Shown: in pieces, positions 1-7,751 of the stretch
Layout: every line of letters starts with the position of its first letter
Numbering within the stretch: the stretch's first letter is position 1
The notes under the pieces: model-generated
Database searches by the model: none
The model's input: only the letters and a program-made list of their open reading frames with translations
What the model was told of the DNA's origin: nothing
Translations under genes and position numbers: made by a program
Assembly (NCBI GenBank): GCA_002398405.1
Contig: DGYN01000137.1
Coordinates: 1-22,885, forward strand
Length of the DNA stretch: 22,885 nucleotides
Direction: 5' to 3'
Source: Caulobacteraceae bacterium UBA5005
GTDB lineage: Bacteria > Pseudomonadota > Alphaproteobacteria > Caulobacterales > Caulobacteraceae

Positions 1-2
1 AA

Positions 3-1823
3 GCCTTGAGGGCCGCGCCGGCGGGCTTCGCTTACGGACGGCTGGAGGCGGCCGTGGATCGCCTGCGGCGGGAAGGCGCTCTGACCGACGCGGACCGAAC
101 CATGCCGGCTGGCCTCACGACGCAGCGGATGTTGGAGGTCGAGGCGGCCGTGGTGGCGGCGGTCGAGTCAGGTCGTGGGCGTGCCCAGCCGATCTTGTCG
201 GAGGCGCAACTGTTGCGAGCGCTCGCCGGGGCGCAACAGGGGAGCGCCCTGAACGAAGGCCAGCGCACCGCCGTGGCCGGCTTCTTCACGTCGCGCGATC
301 GTATCCGGGCCGTGCCTGGGTTCGCCGGTGTGGGAAAGACCTTCGCCTTCGCAACCGTGGCCGACATCGCCGCACGACATGGCCAGCGACTGCACGGGCT
401 GTCGACGGTAAACAGCCACGTCCAAGAGCTACGGCGCGGCGCCAACATTCCCGCGCAGACGATCGCGTCATGGCTTCAGGCGGTCGAGCCGGTGATGCAG
501 GCGGGTGGGGACCGTGCAGAGCGCGCCCGCAGACAATGGCGCGGCACGCATCTGATCGTGGATGAGGCCTCAACCCTGACGAATGAGAGCGCCTTTCGCG
601 TGCTCCGCGCGGTCGAGGGGCTCGGGGTCGCGACCGTCACCATCGCAGGCGACCCGCGCCAGACTGGGGGGCCGGGCGCAGGCAACATGTTCAAGGCTCT
701 GTTGGACCGGGGCATCGAGCAGTTTCCGCTCGAGCAGATCCTACGTCAGCGCTATGCGCCTCCAGCCTTCCGCGAAGGCGTTCGCGATCTCGCTGAGGGA
801 CGATTGCAAGCTGGGATGGCCAAGCTTGCCCCCCATGTCCACGCGGTTGGGGAGGGCGCAACGGACATGGAGATCGCCCTGCGCGCCGTGGCGTTGTGGT
901 CGGAGCGGCGCGCCGCGGGCTTGGAGACGACCCTCATTACCGCGACCAATGCCATGCGCGGCCTGCAGTCGTCTTTGGCCCGGGACAGCCTTCGCCGGGA
1001 AGGCCAACTCCGTGGCCCCGATGAGACTCGGGAACGTCTGTCGGCACGTCGGCTGAGCCGGGCTGAAATGGTCCAAGCAAGCTCCTACGACCTTGGCGAC
1101 ATCGTCATTCAGGAGTCGGGGTTCGCCGGTCGCGGACCCGCGCTAAGCGAGCGCGGCGTCGTGGTCGGGATCGACTTAGAGAACAACCTATTGAAGGTGG
1201 CGCGCGGCCGGGGCGTCCGCGCCCTCATCGACCTCAACCGGGAGCATGCGGGCGGGCGGCCGAGGTTCAGCGTCTACACAGGTGGAACCCACACTGTGGC
1301 CGCTGGCGAGCGTCTTACCTGGGAGGCGCGGTTTCGCGACCGCGGCTACGAGCGCGGTGCGGAATTTAGGGTTCTGCGCATGGGCCAGAAGGCGTGGACG
1401 ATCCAGCATGCCGACGGCAGAACCGAGGTCCTTGCGGCGACGGATCCGGCCCTGAGTTTCACGAGCTACGCCTACGCCATGACGACGGAGCGGGCGCAGG
1501 GCCGGACAATCGCTGCGCCGATCGCGACAATGACCTCCCGAGAGGGGCAAGCGGTGGCGGAGACGAAGAACTACGTCAACTGGTCGCGGCTCACCCAGAC
1601 GGCGGACCTCGTCACGGACGACGCTGCGCGGGTCCTACGCATGCTGGCCCAGAACGATGGACAAAAGCCCGTGGCCCTCGACCACGTTCGCACCCTGTGG
1701 GCCGAGCGTGGGACTGGAGCTGACGGCATCGGTGCGCGGGCGACGGCCACGGACCCCGGCGCGACGCGTGAGATTGGGGGGGACAAATCTGATCCGACGC
1801 TGACCCGGGGTATGAGCCGATGA
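3..1823 (+). CDS. MobF/TraA-type conjugative relaxase-helicase, C-terminal part (5' end outside window)
   Basis: This is the helicase half of a TrwC/TraI/TraA-type protein, which nicks the transfer origin and unwinds plasmid DNA for conjugation. The frame stays open to the left edge, so the N-terminal relaxase domain is outside the window; the TTG at position 6 is not a credible start. Counting residues from that TTG, a Walker A motif (GFAGVGKT) lies at about 105-112. A Walker B motif (LIVDEA) lies at about 183-188, followed by AGDPRQ, the motif III region typical of RecD-like helicases. SYAYAMTTERAQGRT near residue 490 matches the UvrD_C_2-like motif where these helicases end. The stop overlaps the next ATG. 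Assignment to the TraA/RecD-like superfamily is secure; the plasmid type cannot be told from this part. Confidence 0.88.
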   Translation, partial: ALRAAPAGFAYGRLEAAVDRLRREGALTDADRTMPAGLTTQRMLEVEAAVVAAVESGRGRAQPILSEAQLLRALAGAQQGSALNEGQRTAVAGFFTSRDRIRAVPGFAGVGKTFAFATVADIAARHGQRLHGLSTVNSHVQELRRGANIPAQTIASWLQAVEPVMQAGGDRAERARRQWRGTHLIVDEASTLTNESAFRVLRAVEGLGVATVTIAGDPRQTGGPGAGNMFKALLDRGIEQFPLEQILRQRYAPPAFREGVRDLAEGRLQAGMAKLAPHVHAVGEGATDMEIALRAVALWSERRAAGLETTLITATNAMRGLQSSLARDSLRREGQLRGPDETRERLSARRLSRAEMVQASSYDLGDIVIQESGFAGRGPALSERGVVVGIDLENNLLKVARGRGVRALIDLNREHAGGRPRFSVYTGGTHTVAAGERLTWEARFRDRGYERGAEFRVLRMGQKAWTIQHADGRTEVLAATDPALSFTSYAYAMTTERAQGRTIAAPIATMTSREGQAVAETKNYVNWSRLTQTADLVTDDAARVLRMLAQNDGQKPVALDHVRTLWAERGTGADGIGARATATDPGATREIGGDKSDPTLTRGMSR

Positions 1824-2071
1824 TCGACTGGGAAACGCCGCTGCCGTCGTGGAAGCAGTTCGCGCTGATCGCCATGACAATGACCGTCGTGGCCGCCGCC
1901 CACTGGCACAGTTTCGTCGCCGCGCGCCGCGACGTACGTGCGCGAGGTCTGCCGACCCGGCGCCAGGTGGTGCTGAGCTATCTTTGGCGCCACCAGCTTC
2001 ACTACGCTCGCCAGGCTCCGATGATCGTGGCCTTCGTGCTGGCCAGCGCCATCGTCGTGGCCACGCTCTAG
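1820..2071 (+). CDS. small two-helix membrane protein coupled to the relaxase gene
   Basis: An 83-residue protein whose ATG overlaps the relaxase stop (ATGA), so it is probably translated by coupling. It has two hydrophobic segments, about residues 13-29 and 66-83, separated by an Arg-rich stretch (ARRDVRARG, TRR). The second segment runs to the C-terminus. This is the shape of a small inner-membrane protein with a basic cytoplasmic loop. I do not recognise a family. Its position after a relaxase suggests an accessory conjugation role such as entry exclusion or coupling, but that is inferred only from location. The stop overlaps the stop of the convergent WGR gene by 4 nt. Confidence 0.7.
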   Translation: MIDWETPLPSWKQFALIAMTMTVVAAAHWHSFVAARRDVRARGLPTRRQVVLSYLWRHQLHYARQAPMIVAFVLASAIVVATL

Positions 2072-2307
2072 ATCGACACGGCCCCCATCACCGAGTACCC
2101 GCGGCGCACCTTCGAGCGAGCTTGGACTTCGAGCGCCTCGCGAGCGCTGGAGAGGTCGCCGAAAATGATCGCTCTTCGGCGGCCATAGGTCCCGATCCGC
2201 CCCCAGCGGGCGATAAGCAGGGTATCGCCGAAGAGCGAGGCCTCGAGCGATAGGCAGTAGAACCGTGCCATGTTGCGTTCAGGGATACGTTTCCGAAGTA
2301 CGAGCAT
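2068..2307 (-). CDS. stand-alone WGR-domain protein
   Basis: A 79-residue protein consisting almost only of a WGR domain, recognised by RWGRIGTYGRRR near residues 34-45 and the following helix (SAREALEVQARSKVRRGY). WGR domains bind nucleic acid and occur in PARPs and in short bacterial proteins, often on plasmids of alphaproteobacteria beside transfer genes. A role in DNA handling during conjugation is plausible but not shown. An internal ATG (MARFYCL) could be the true start and would shorten it by 12 residues. The gene is convergent with the relaxase operon, and the stop codons overlap at a TCTAGA palindrome. Confidence 0.75.
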   Translation of the reverse strand: MLVLRKRIPERNMARFYCLSLEASLFGDTLLIARWGRIGTYGRRRAIIFGDLSSAREALEVQARSKVRRGYSVMGAVSI

Positions 2308-2403
2308 GACGACGCCCTCCAGGTGCGTCGGGCGTGCCCTGTGTCTGCGTCAGAAACGGTCGTGCCGGGGCTCGCTGAGACCAGGCGCGGTTGGTGTCAG
2401 CGT

Positions 2404-2431
2404 CTCGGCGGTCCCGCGTCGCGACGCCGAG
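2404..2431 (-). terminator. possible hairpin terminator of the 2434-3690 gene
   Basis: CTCGGCG (2404-2410) and CGCCGAG (2425-2431) form a perfect 7-bp inverted repeat with a 14-nt loop. It lies just past the stop of the leftward gene. No U-tract follows, so intrinsic termination is uncertain. Confidence 0.35.
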
Positions 2432-2433
2432 GC

Positions 2434-3690
2434 CTAGAAGCGATCCTGCCAGGTCGCATCGACGATCGGCGCGAACCGACCCGCCACTCCATCCCAGAAG
2501 ACGTCCTCCACCTGCGGAACCTGAACCTTACCCAGGACCGCGAACCCGTCGGGAAAAATCACGCCTGCGGTCCCTTCGCCGCGCTCGGATCCGATCCGTG
2601 ACACCCCCCGGTCGTACCCGATGGGTTCCGGACTCCCGACGTCTGGGCTTGGCTGGTCCTCTCGCCCGGGGCGCTCCGGTCGCGTCGCCGGCTCCAGGAA
2701 CCGAGCGAGCGCGGCCGCGGCGCGGTCCTCCTGAATCGCAAAGGAGAGAGGCTGCTTCGGGCGAGGACCGCGCCACAGCCAATCGGCGCCAGGATCCGGC
2801 CCGATCCGTGCGCCGCCTTCGGGATGAACCTTGCTGACCCAGGATCGGCCCGCCCACCAGAAGCGGAAGAAGAGAAACGGCTGCGCCGCGCGGCCCGCTC
2901 GGATCTGCCGGCCAAGGTTTGGGCCATGGGCGAGCGTGAAGGCGGTCGCAAAACTGTGCCGCTGCACCGTACTCGGCGACCCCGCGTCGCCCGCACCGCC
3001 TCCGGCGGGAGCCGGCACGGCGGTGTGGTGAACGTTGAGGGTGGCGAGGGTCGAGTTCACGAGGTGCGACCCGATGCTGTAACCGTGGGTCGCCGTCGCG
3101 GCGCCGATCGTATGGCCCAGATGGGGCTCCAGCTGCTGCGTGTAGCCTGCGGCCACGGTCTGATCGAAAACTGTGGCCGGCGCGCTCCGCGTCCCCTTCG
3201 ACTCCATCAGCCCAACGCCGTGAAGGGGACTGGCGAAGACGAAGTCGGGGCTCTTCGTGACCCCAGGGGCGCCGCCTACCAGATTCTCCCAGTGGTCTGA
3301 CCAGACGTACCCGTCGTTGACCATGACCAGATATGCGATGCCGGCGGCGACGGTGCCGACGAAGTAGCTCTTCACGTAGTCCTTGAGCGTGTCGGCCGAG
3401 GCCAAAATCTCGAAGGGATTGCTCACGTCATCCACATGCTGTTCCAACAGGCTGGCCATGTGCTGCACCTCCCAGGTCACGGCATGGGGGTTGACCAGAT
3501 GGGTGTAGTGGCAGCGCGCCATCGCGCCGAAGAGTTCGAGCGGCGTGAAATTGATCGCCTGAACCCCCGGTGCACGACCGACCAGACCGGGCTGTAGGAT
3601 GAGGTGACCCTGCGCGTTGGCGACGCCAAGATCCTTGGCTTTGGTCGTCCACGTCATTTGGCGGCGCCCCCGAGCGAATTTGCCGGGCAT
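2434..3690 (-). CDS. unknown protein, possible PD-(D/E)XK nuclease-like core
   Basis: A protein of about 418 residues with no family I can name. Near residues 148-165 it has PDFVF, then 13 residues after the Asp an ESK (D149, E163, K165 from this start). The hydrophobic run GVGLM precedes ESK. This D-x13-E-x-K spacing fits the metal-binding core of PD-(D/E)XK nucleases, so a nuclease is possible, but the similarity is short. The middle is hydrophobic (FVGTVAAGIAYLVMV). The C-terminal third is Trp- and Pro-rich, with WLWRGPRPKQ. I chose ATG 3690; GTG 3699 and ATG 3657 are alternatives and no ribosome binding site decides. It is divergent from the 244-aa gene across about 80 bp, suggesting shared control. 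Confidence 0.55.
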   Translation of the reverse strand: MPGKFARGRRQMTWTTKAKDLGVANAQGHLILQPGLVGRAPGVQAINFTPLELFGAMARCHYTHLVNPHAVTWEVQHMASLLEQHVDDVSNPFEILASADTLKDYVKSYFVGTVAAGIAYLVMVNDGYVWSDHWENLVGGAPGVTKSPDFVFASPLHGVGLMESKGTRSAPATVFDQTVAAGYTQQLEPHLGHTIGAATATHGYSIGSHLVNSTLATLNVHHTAVPAPAGGGAGDAGSPSTVQRHSFATAFTLAHGPNLGRQIRAGRAAQPFLFFRFWWAGRSWVSKVHPEGGARIGPDPGADWLWRGPRPKQPLSFAIQEDRAAAALARFLEPATRPERPGREDQPSPDVGSPEPIGYDRGVSRIGSERGEGTAGVIFPDGFAVLGKVQVPQVEDVFWDGVAGRFAPIVDATWQDRF

Positions 3691-3771
3691 AGTAGGCACA
3701 ACCTTGAGCGTGCATGAAGGTCGTGTATCGCGCTATCCTTGCGCCTAACCAGAACCGAAGGGGCGATTGGG

Positions 3772-4506
3772 ATGGTGGCCTATAACCTCAAGGGCGTCCG
3801 CGACGCGCTGTCGGACGACAAGCTCGCCGCTGAGTTCGGGCGGCGGTTCATGAGCGCCTATGCCGCGACGGCGTTCGGTGCGATGCCGAAGACCGAGATC
3901 GACCTGCAAATCTTCTCCATCCTCGTCGACCTCGACGTTATCGAGGTCAATCGGGCCAGCTACCGCATCGCGCGCGCGCTCAACATCACGCCCAGCAAGG
4001 CGCGGAGCCTGCTGTTCCAGTACGAACTGCGGAACATCTCGGAAGATGAGACGGACCATCAGATCATGCTGGCCATCACGACCGCGCGCTACTGGAAGGA
4101 TGGCGACAAGTTGAGCTTCGGTGTCACCTCGCCACTGGTGAAGGCCGCCGTGAGCGCGAAGATGGAAGAGAAAGGCGTGTTCGCCGACGTCTCCTTGAGT
4201 GGAAACATCCTTCGCGTTGATCCGGGGCGGTTCGGCGCGGTGCTGGTGAGCCTGATCTCGCCGACCCAGGCCGACCGGGTCATCGCCCTTTTGAAGGGTC
4301 GCAAGCTGGTGGACGACAAGACCTTGCGCGCCGCCTTGGAGAAGCGGGGGTCCGACCTGGCCTCCAAGCTCTTCGACAAAGCTGCTGAAAAGGGCGCGCA
4401 GACGGCCTTCGATGCCTTGATGGTTGGCCTCGCGACGGCCGCCGGCGGGCCAGCTGCAGGCGGCGTGGCTGCGGTGAAGGCGTTTGGGGACGCGCTTTTC
4501 GACTAA
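3772..4506 (+). CDS. unknown 244-aa protein with helix-turn-helix-like middle and Gly/Ala-rich tail
   Basis: The ATG at 3772 has GAAGGGG eight bases upstream and is preferred to an upstream TTG at 3739. Residues 58-85 (EVNRASYRIARALNITPSKA and following) look like a helix-turn-helix in which ITPSKARSLL is the recognition helix. The C-terminus (about 213-244) is rich in Ala and Gly, with no charge from about 215 to 235, and could associate with a membrane. No family is recognised. A DNA-binding or sensing protein with a membrane-active tail is one reading, but secondary structure alone cannot separate that from an ordinary helical bundle. It is divergent from the possible nuclease gene and convergent with the peroxidase gene. 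Confidence 0.65.
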   Translation: MVAYNLKGVRDALSDDKLAAEFGRRFMSAYAATAFGAMPKTEIDLQIFSILVDLDVIEVNRASYRIARALNITPSKARSLLFQYELRNISEDETDHQIMLAITTARYWKDGDKLSFGVTSPLVKAAVSAKMEEKGVFADVSLSGNILRVDPGRFGAVLVSLISPTQADRVIALLKGRKLVDDKTLRAALEKRGSDLASKLFDKAAEKGAQTAFDALMVGLATAAGGPAAGGVAAVKAFGDALFD

Positions 4507-4520
4507 GGGCCGAGCGTCAC

Positions 4521-4541
4521 GGCGTCGGGCGCCCCGATGCT
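4521..4541 (+). terminator. hairpin after the 244-aa gene
   Basis: GGCGTCGGG and CCCGATGCT pair over 9 bp (two G-U pairs) around a 3-nt loop, 14 nt past the stop at 4506. On the minus strand the two wobbles become A-C mismatches, so it fits the rightward gene better. No U-tract follows. Confidence 0.4.
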
Positions 4542-4560
4542 GGGACAGGCCGTCGCGTCT

Positions 4561-6216
4561 CTATGCCCCGGCCGCGTTCTGAACCCCTTCGTCCAGAGGG
4601 GTGATCACCTCCCGCAGCGCTCGCAGAGACGGCACGAAGAAGTAACCCCCGCCCGTCGGGACGACGAACTGGACCTCCGCGACGGTCTCAGCCGATTGCA
4701 GCTGCGCGCCGAAGAGGTGGCAACGCCGCACGCCATCCGCTGCGGCGGCGTTCTGGCCGACGATCATATCGTGGCCTCCGGGGCCTCGCGGCCGGGCGGG
4801 ATTGTTCATCCAGCGCGCCTGAAGGAACTCAAACTGATCCTCGATCGAGGCCTGGATCGAGAGGAACAGGAGCCCTCTATCCCCTTCAAGAGGATCAGGG
4901 CCGGAGTCGCCATACCGGTCCGCCAAGCTTTCGCCGAAGGGAACGCCCACGCGGAGAAGGCGCCGTGCTTGGGTGGCTACGGCCCCGCCCATGTCCGATG
5001 CGCCGTCGCGGACGTTGACCTTCCGGATGTGCGCGCCGACGGGACACACCAGACCCACTGGGTCTGCCTTGGCCAAGGGATAGTCGCCACTGGCTCCCGT
5101 CCGCGCCGGCGTGTCGCTGTCGAGCCGAAAGTCGTTGTTGGCGAAGGCGTCTGCGCCGAGGTCGGGATCGTCCTTCAGCGGCGCGCGCGCGAGCGGCGCC
5201 CCGCTCGCCCACCGACCCACGAGACGAGCCGCCAGGTCTTCGTCGGTTAGGCTTTCGAATCCCGGCGTCTTGCGCAGCCGCTCTGCCTCCGCGCGCATGG
5301 TCTGCCAGAAGGCGGCTACATCCTGGCGCAGGCGACGGTACACCAGGAAGGACCCGTTCCGGGCCCAGCTCGGGCAGGGCAGCACCGGCCCGGGGATCAG
5401 CGGATCCGGCCCGGATACGGGATAGCCCAGAATGAACTCTCCGGGCCAAATCAGATCCTGACCCGGATACCCGTATAGCCAGCTGTCGGGCACCTCCGAC
5501 GGATCCACATATCGGTCGGTCACGAAATCGCCCGGGGCATCACTGGCCAAGCCGCGCATGCCCGGCTGCGAGACGCCGTCGTCAAACCCGAAATGCTCGT
5601 GGCCGCGCTGGTCGTCGCGCACATCGCCGCGCTGGATGTCCACCTGAGCGCCCAGCGCGGCGAGTTGGCCCGCCATATCCTGCGCGAGCGCCCGTACGGT
5701 TGCGCGATGATCTCCGGCGACCACCAACAGCGCATCCAGTTCCTGGCCGCTCGCCCCCACCACCCAGTTCGCAGCCGCGCCCGGGTCGTCGTCGGCGACG
5801 GGATCGCCAAGAAGGGCCGAGCGGCTGGGCAGGCCGCCCTGGAAGGCCGGGCTCTTGAGTTGGCCCGCCGCCGGCGTGAAGGCCCGGAGGCCCTGCGCGG
5901 TGAAGGCCAGCGCCACGAGGGGCGCCCGGTCCCGAGCGTCGAGCTGTCCGGACACGTAGAGACGATGGTCGCGCCGATCCTTCAGCGTCTCCGCCCCGGT
6001 CGACAGCGCGCCGCGCGACACGAGAGCAGCGAAAAGGGCGCGCACGGCGCCCAGCCCTTGTCGGTCTTCGGGAAACCGGATGTGGACCAACGCCTGGTGC
6101 GGCTTCAGGAAGCCGGGCGCGACCAAACCTTGAATGTCATCGAGTTCGAGTAGGGGCTCTGCAGGCGCTCCGCGGAGGGGCCCGGCTTCGGCCGGTTCGA
6201 CAAGGGCGTCATCCAT
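4561..6216 (-). CDS. DyP-type heme peroxidase
   Basis: A 551-residue dye-decolorizing peroxidase, which uses H2O2 to oxidise organic substrates. The signature GXXDG appears as GFDDG at about 210-214 (distal catalytic Asp in the second D). The proximal heme His is H396 in CPVGAHIRK. NGSFLVYRRLRQD at about 287-299 matches the distal-pocket strand with its Arg. The length fits the larger DyP classes rather than short bacterial EfeB. No Tat or Sec signal and no encapsulin-targeting tail is visible, so it is probably cytoplasmic. Its ATG overlaps the previous stop by 1 nt (TGATG) and a GGGAG lies seven bases upstream, so it is coupled to the 456-aa gene. A role in consuming H2O2 from the LodA-like oxidase is inferred from context. 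Confidence 0.93.
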   Translation of the reverse strand: MDDALVEPAEAGPLRGAPAEPLLELDDIQGLVAPGFLKPHQALVHIRFPEDRQGLGAVRALFAALVSRGALSTGAETLKDRRDHRLYVSGQLDARDRAPLVALAFTAQGLRAFTPAAGQLKSPAFQGGLPSRSALLGDPVADDDPGAAANWVVGASGQELDALLVVAGDHRATVRALAQDMAGQLAALGAQVDIQRGDVRDDQRGHEHFGFDDGVSQPGMRGLASDAPGDFVTDRYVDPSEVPDSWLYGYPGQDLIWPGEFILGYPVSGPDPLIPGPVLPCPSWARNGSFLVYRRLRQDVAAFWQTMRAEAERLRKTPGFESLTDEDLAARLVGRWASGAPLARAPLKDDPDLGADAFANNDFRLDSDTPARTGASGDYPLAKADPVGLVCPVGAHIRKVNVRDGASDMGGAVATQARRLLRVGVPFGESLADRYGDSGPDPLEGDRGLLFLSIQASIEDQFEFLQARWMNNPARPRGPGGHDMIVGQNAAAADGVRRCHLFGAQLQSAETVAEVQFVVPTGGGYFFVPSLRALREVITPLDEGVQNAAGA

Positions 6217-7586
6217 CAGGCGGCTCCCGTAAGCTTGGCGGCGCGATGCGCTCGCACGCCCGGCGACCAGGCCGGAACTGCCCCGCCGGCCGGGCGAGGC
6301 TCATTGAAGGCCGCCTGGAGGCCGAGCGGGAGGTTTCCATCGGCAGGAGCAACTCGTAGCAGCCGGCTATCACTCGGCAGGACGCAGGCTTGGCCGATGC
6401 AGGTGGCGGCTCCATTCGCCACCTTCCCGAGGTCGGCGGCGCCCCCGACGAGCTTTACGGTGATGCATTCGGCGATCTCCCCGCCCCACCGCACCGGCGC
6501 ACCGCCGATGAGGATGTCGCTCACACACCGGCCGGTCTCGGCAGGCACCTCGACGACAAGGCGCTCGACCTGGCCGGGCTGTCCGCGGACCACGCGAACG
6601 CAGTCTTGCGGCGCGATCCCGTCGGGAAGCCACCAGCCTGTCAGGTCAAGGTCGTCGATGTAGAGGCCGATCGGATTGACGAGGGTGATCATGGCCCCGA
6701 GCCGCGCCAGCGCATTTACGCTGGCGCCAATCGTCGGGTCACTGTTGCGGTTCCCCCCGCCGTAGCGCGCGCAGCAGATCAGCTCGTCGGGCGACAAAAC
6801 GGGCGCGCCGTCGCGCCGTTGGCGAAGCACCGTGGCGTCGCCGCCCAAACGGACCTCTGCGCCGATCGAGTTCGGCGGACAGTTCAGGTGAACGATGCCG
6901 TGGGTGGTGTTCCACTTGTTGTAGGGATTGTAGTCGCCGCGCTTGAAGTCCCCGAAGGGCTCCCTCACGCGAAGGTCGTCTTCCTGGACGGGCGACCCGG
7001 TGAGCTCCCGGTAGAGCTCCGTGGCGTATTTCGGGTTCCCTTCGAACCGGAACCTCACGTCCGTGTCGAGGACCACTTCGCCGCCGAACAGCGCCGTCCA
7101 ATATTCGGGCGGCTCGGAGGTGAAGGTCACCCGGCGAATGAGCCCGGTGCCGGCGTCGCGCTCCACGCGCCACTCACAGTATTCGTCAAGCGGCCGCGTC
7201 CATACCTTGGTGTTGGCCGCCTTCAGGGCGTCCCCTGGACGCTGGCTGTCATAGCCGCCGTGGAAGCCGTCGAAGGGATAGTAAGGCCACAGGGTGTCGG
7301 CCTCCGCGAGCGCGCGCTCTCGGCCGAAGCGCAGAAGCAGGGTCTTGGGAAAGGCGTTCCAGACGATCGGCTGCGCCAGCACCGTCGAGCCGGGATCGTA
7401 GGTCTTCGGGTTGAAGTACTGGACCTCACCGGCGCCACCGTCCTGTCCGCGCGCGGCGCCGCGTTGTGCATCGATCGCCCAGGTGAAGCAGTAGTCCAGG
7501 AACGCATCCCACTGGCGGCGGCCGTCTTTCACGTGGTCAAGATCGGTGAGGTAGGCTGGTGGGTCGAATTGCGGCAGCAACGCCAT
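6216..7586 (-). CDS. unknown 456-aa protein co-transcribed with the DyP peroxidase
   Basis: I do not recognise this family. It has no signal peptide or membrane segment and is rich in Trp, Tyr and Pro, suggesting a soluble globular protein. Distinct stretches are LWPYYPFDGFHGGYD (about 99-113) and NPYNKWNTTHGIVHLNCPPN (about 220-239), the latter continuing as SIGAEVRLGGDAT. A CCARYGGGNRNSDPTIGASVNALARLG block follows from 271; it is the part of the protein that looks most conserved. The C-terminal 100 residues are Cys- and Gly-containing and look like a beta-rich domain. It precedes the peroxidase with a 1-nt overlap and follows the flavoprotein gene after 165 bp, so it belongs to the quinoprotein cluster by location. 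It could be a substrate-binding or accessory oxidase component; no catalytic motif is evident. Confidence 0.75.
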   Translation of the reverse strand: MALLPQFDPPAYLTDLDHVKDGRRQWDAFLDYCFTWAIDAQRGAARGQDGGAGEVQYFNPKTYDPGSTVLAQPIVWNAFPKTLLLRFGRERALAEADTLWPYYPFDGFHGGYDSQRPGDALKAANTKVWTRPLDEYCEWRVERDAGTGLIRRVTFTSEPPEYWTALFGGEVVLDTDVRFRFEGNPKYATELYRELTGSPVQEDDLRVREPFGDFKRGDYNPYNKWNTTHGIVHLNCPPNSIGAEVRLGGDATVLRQRRDGAPVLSPDELICCARYGGGNRNSDPTIGASVNALARLGAMITLVNPIGLYIDDLDLTGWWLPDGIAPQDCVRVVRGQPGQVERLVVEVPAETGRCVSDILIGGAPVRWGGEIAECITVKLVGGAADLGKVANGAATCIGQACVLPSDSRLLRVAPADGNLPLGLQAAFNEPRPAGGAVPAWSPGVRAHRAAKLTGAA

Positions 7587-7627
7587 ACCTTGTCCCCCTG
7601 TGCGCCCACGCGCCCCGCTTGCGAATG

Positions 7628-7647
7628 GACGGACATTTCCATCCGTC
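7628..7647 (-). promoter_or_regulatory. short inverted repeat in the 165-bp gap inside the oxidase cluster
   Basis: GACGGA and TCCGTC form a 6-bp inverted repeat with an 8-nt loop between the flavoprotein stop (7752) and the start of the 456-aa gene (7586). It could be an operator or an mRNA processing or attenuation hairpin. This is the only real break in the seven-gene cluster, so a second promoter may lie here, but I see no convincing -35/-10 pair. Confidence 0.25.
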
Positions 7648-7751
7648 GGCCGGAGCGGAAATCAACTCCAGATGGCAGGTTGTCGGCCCGCAAGCGCGCG
7701 TGTCAAGTACCGCTGTTCCGTGACAAGTGGCGTCCAGTCAGGCGTGCCCCG

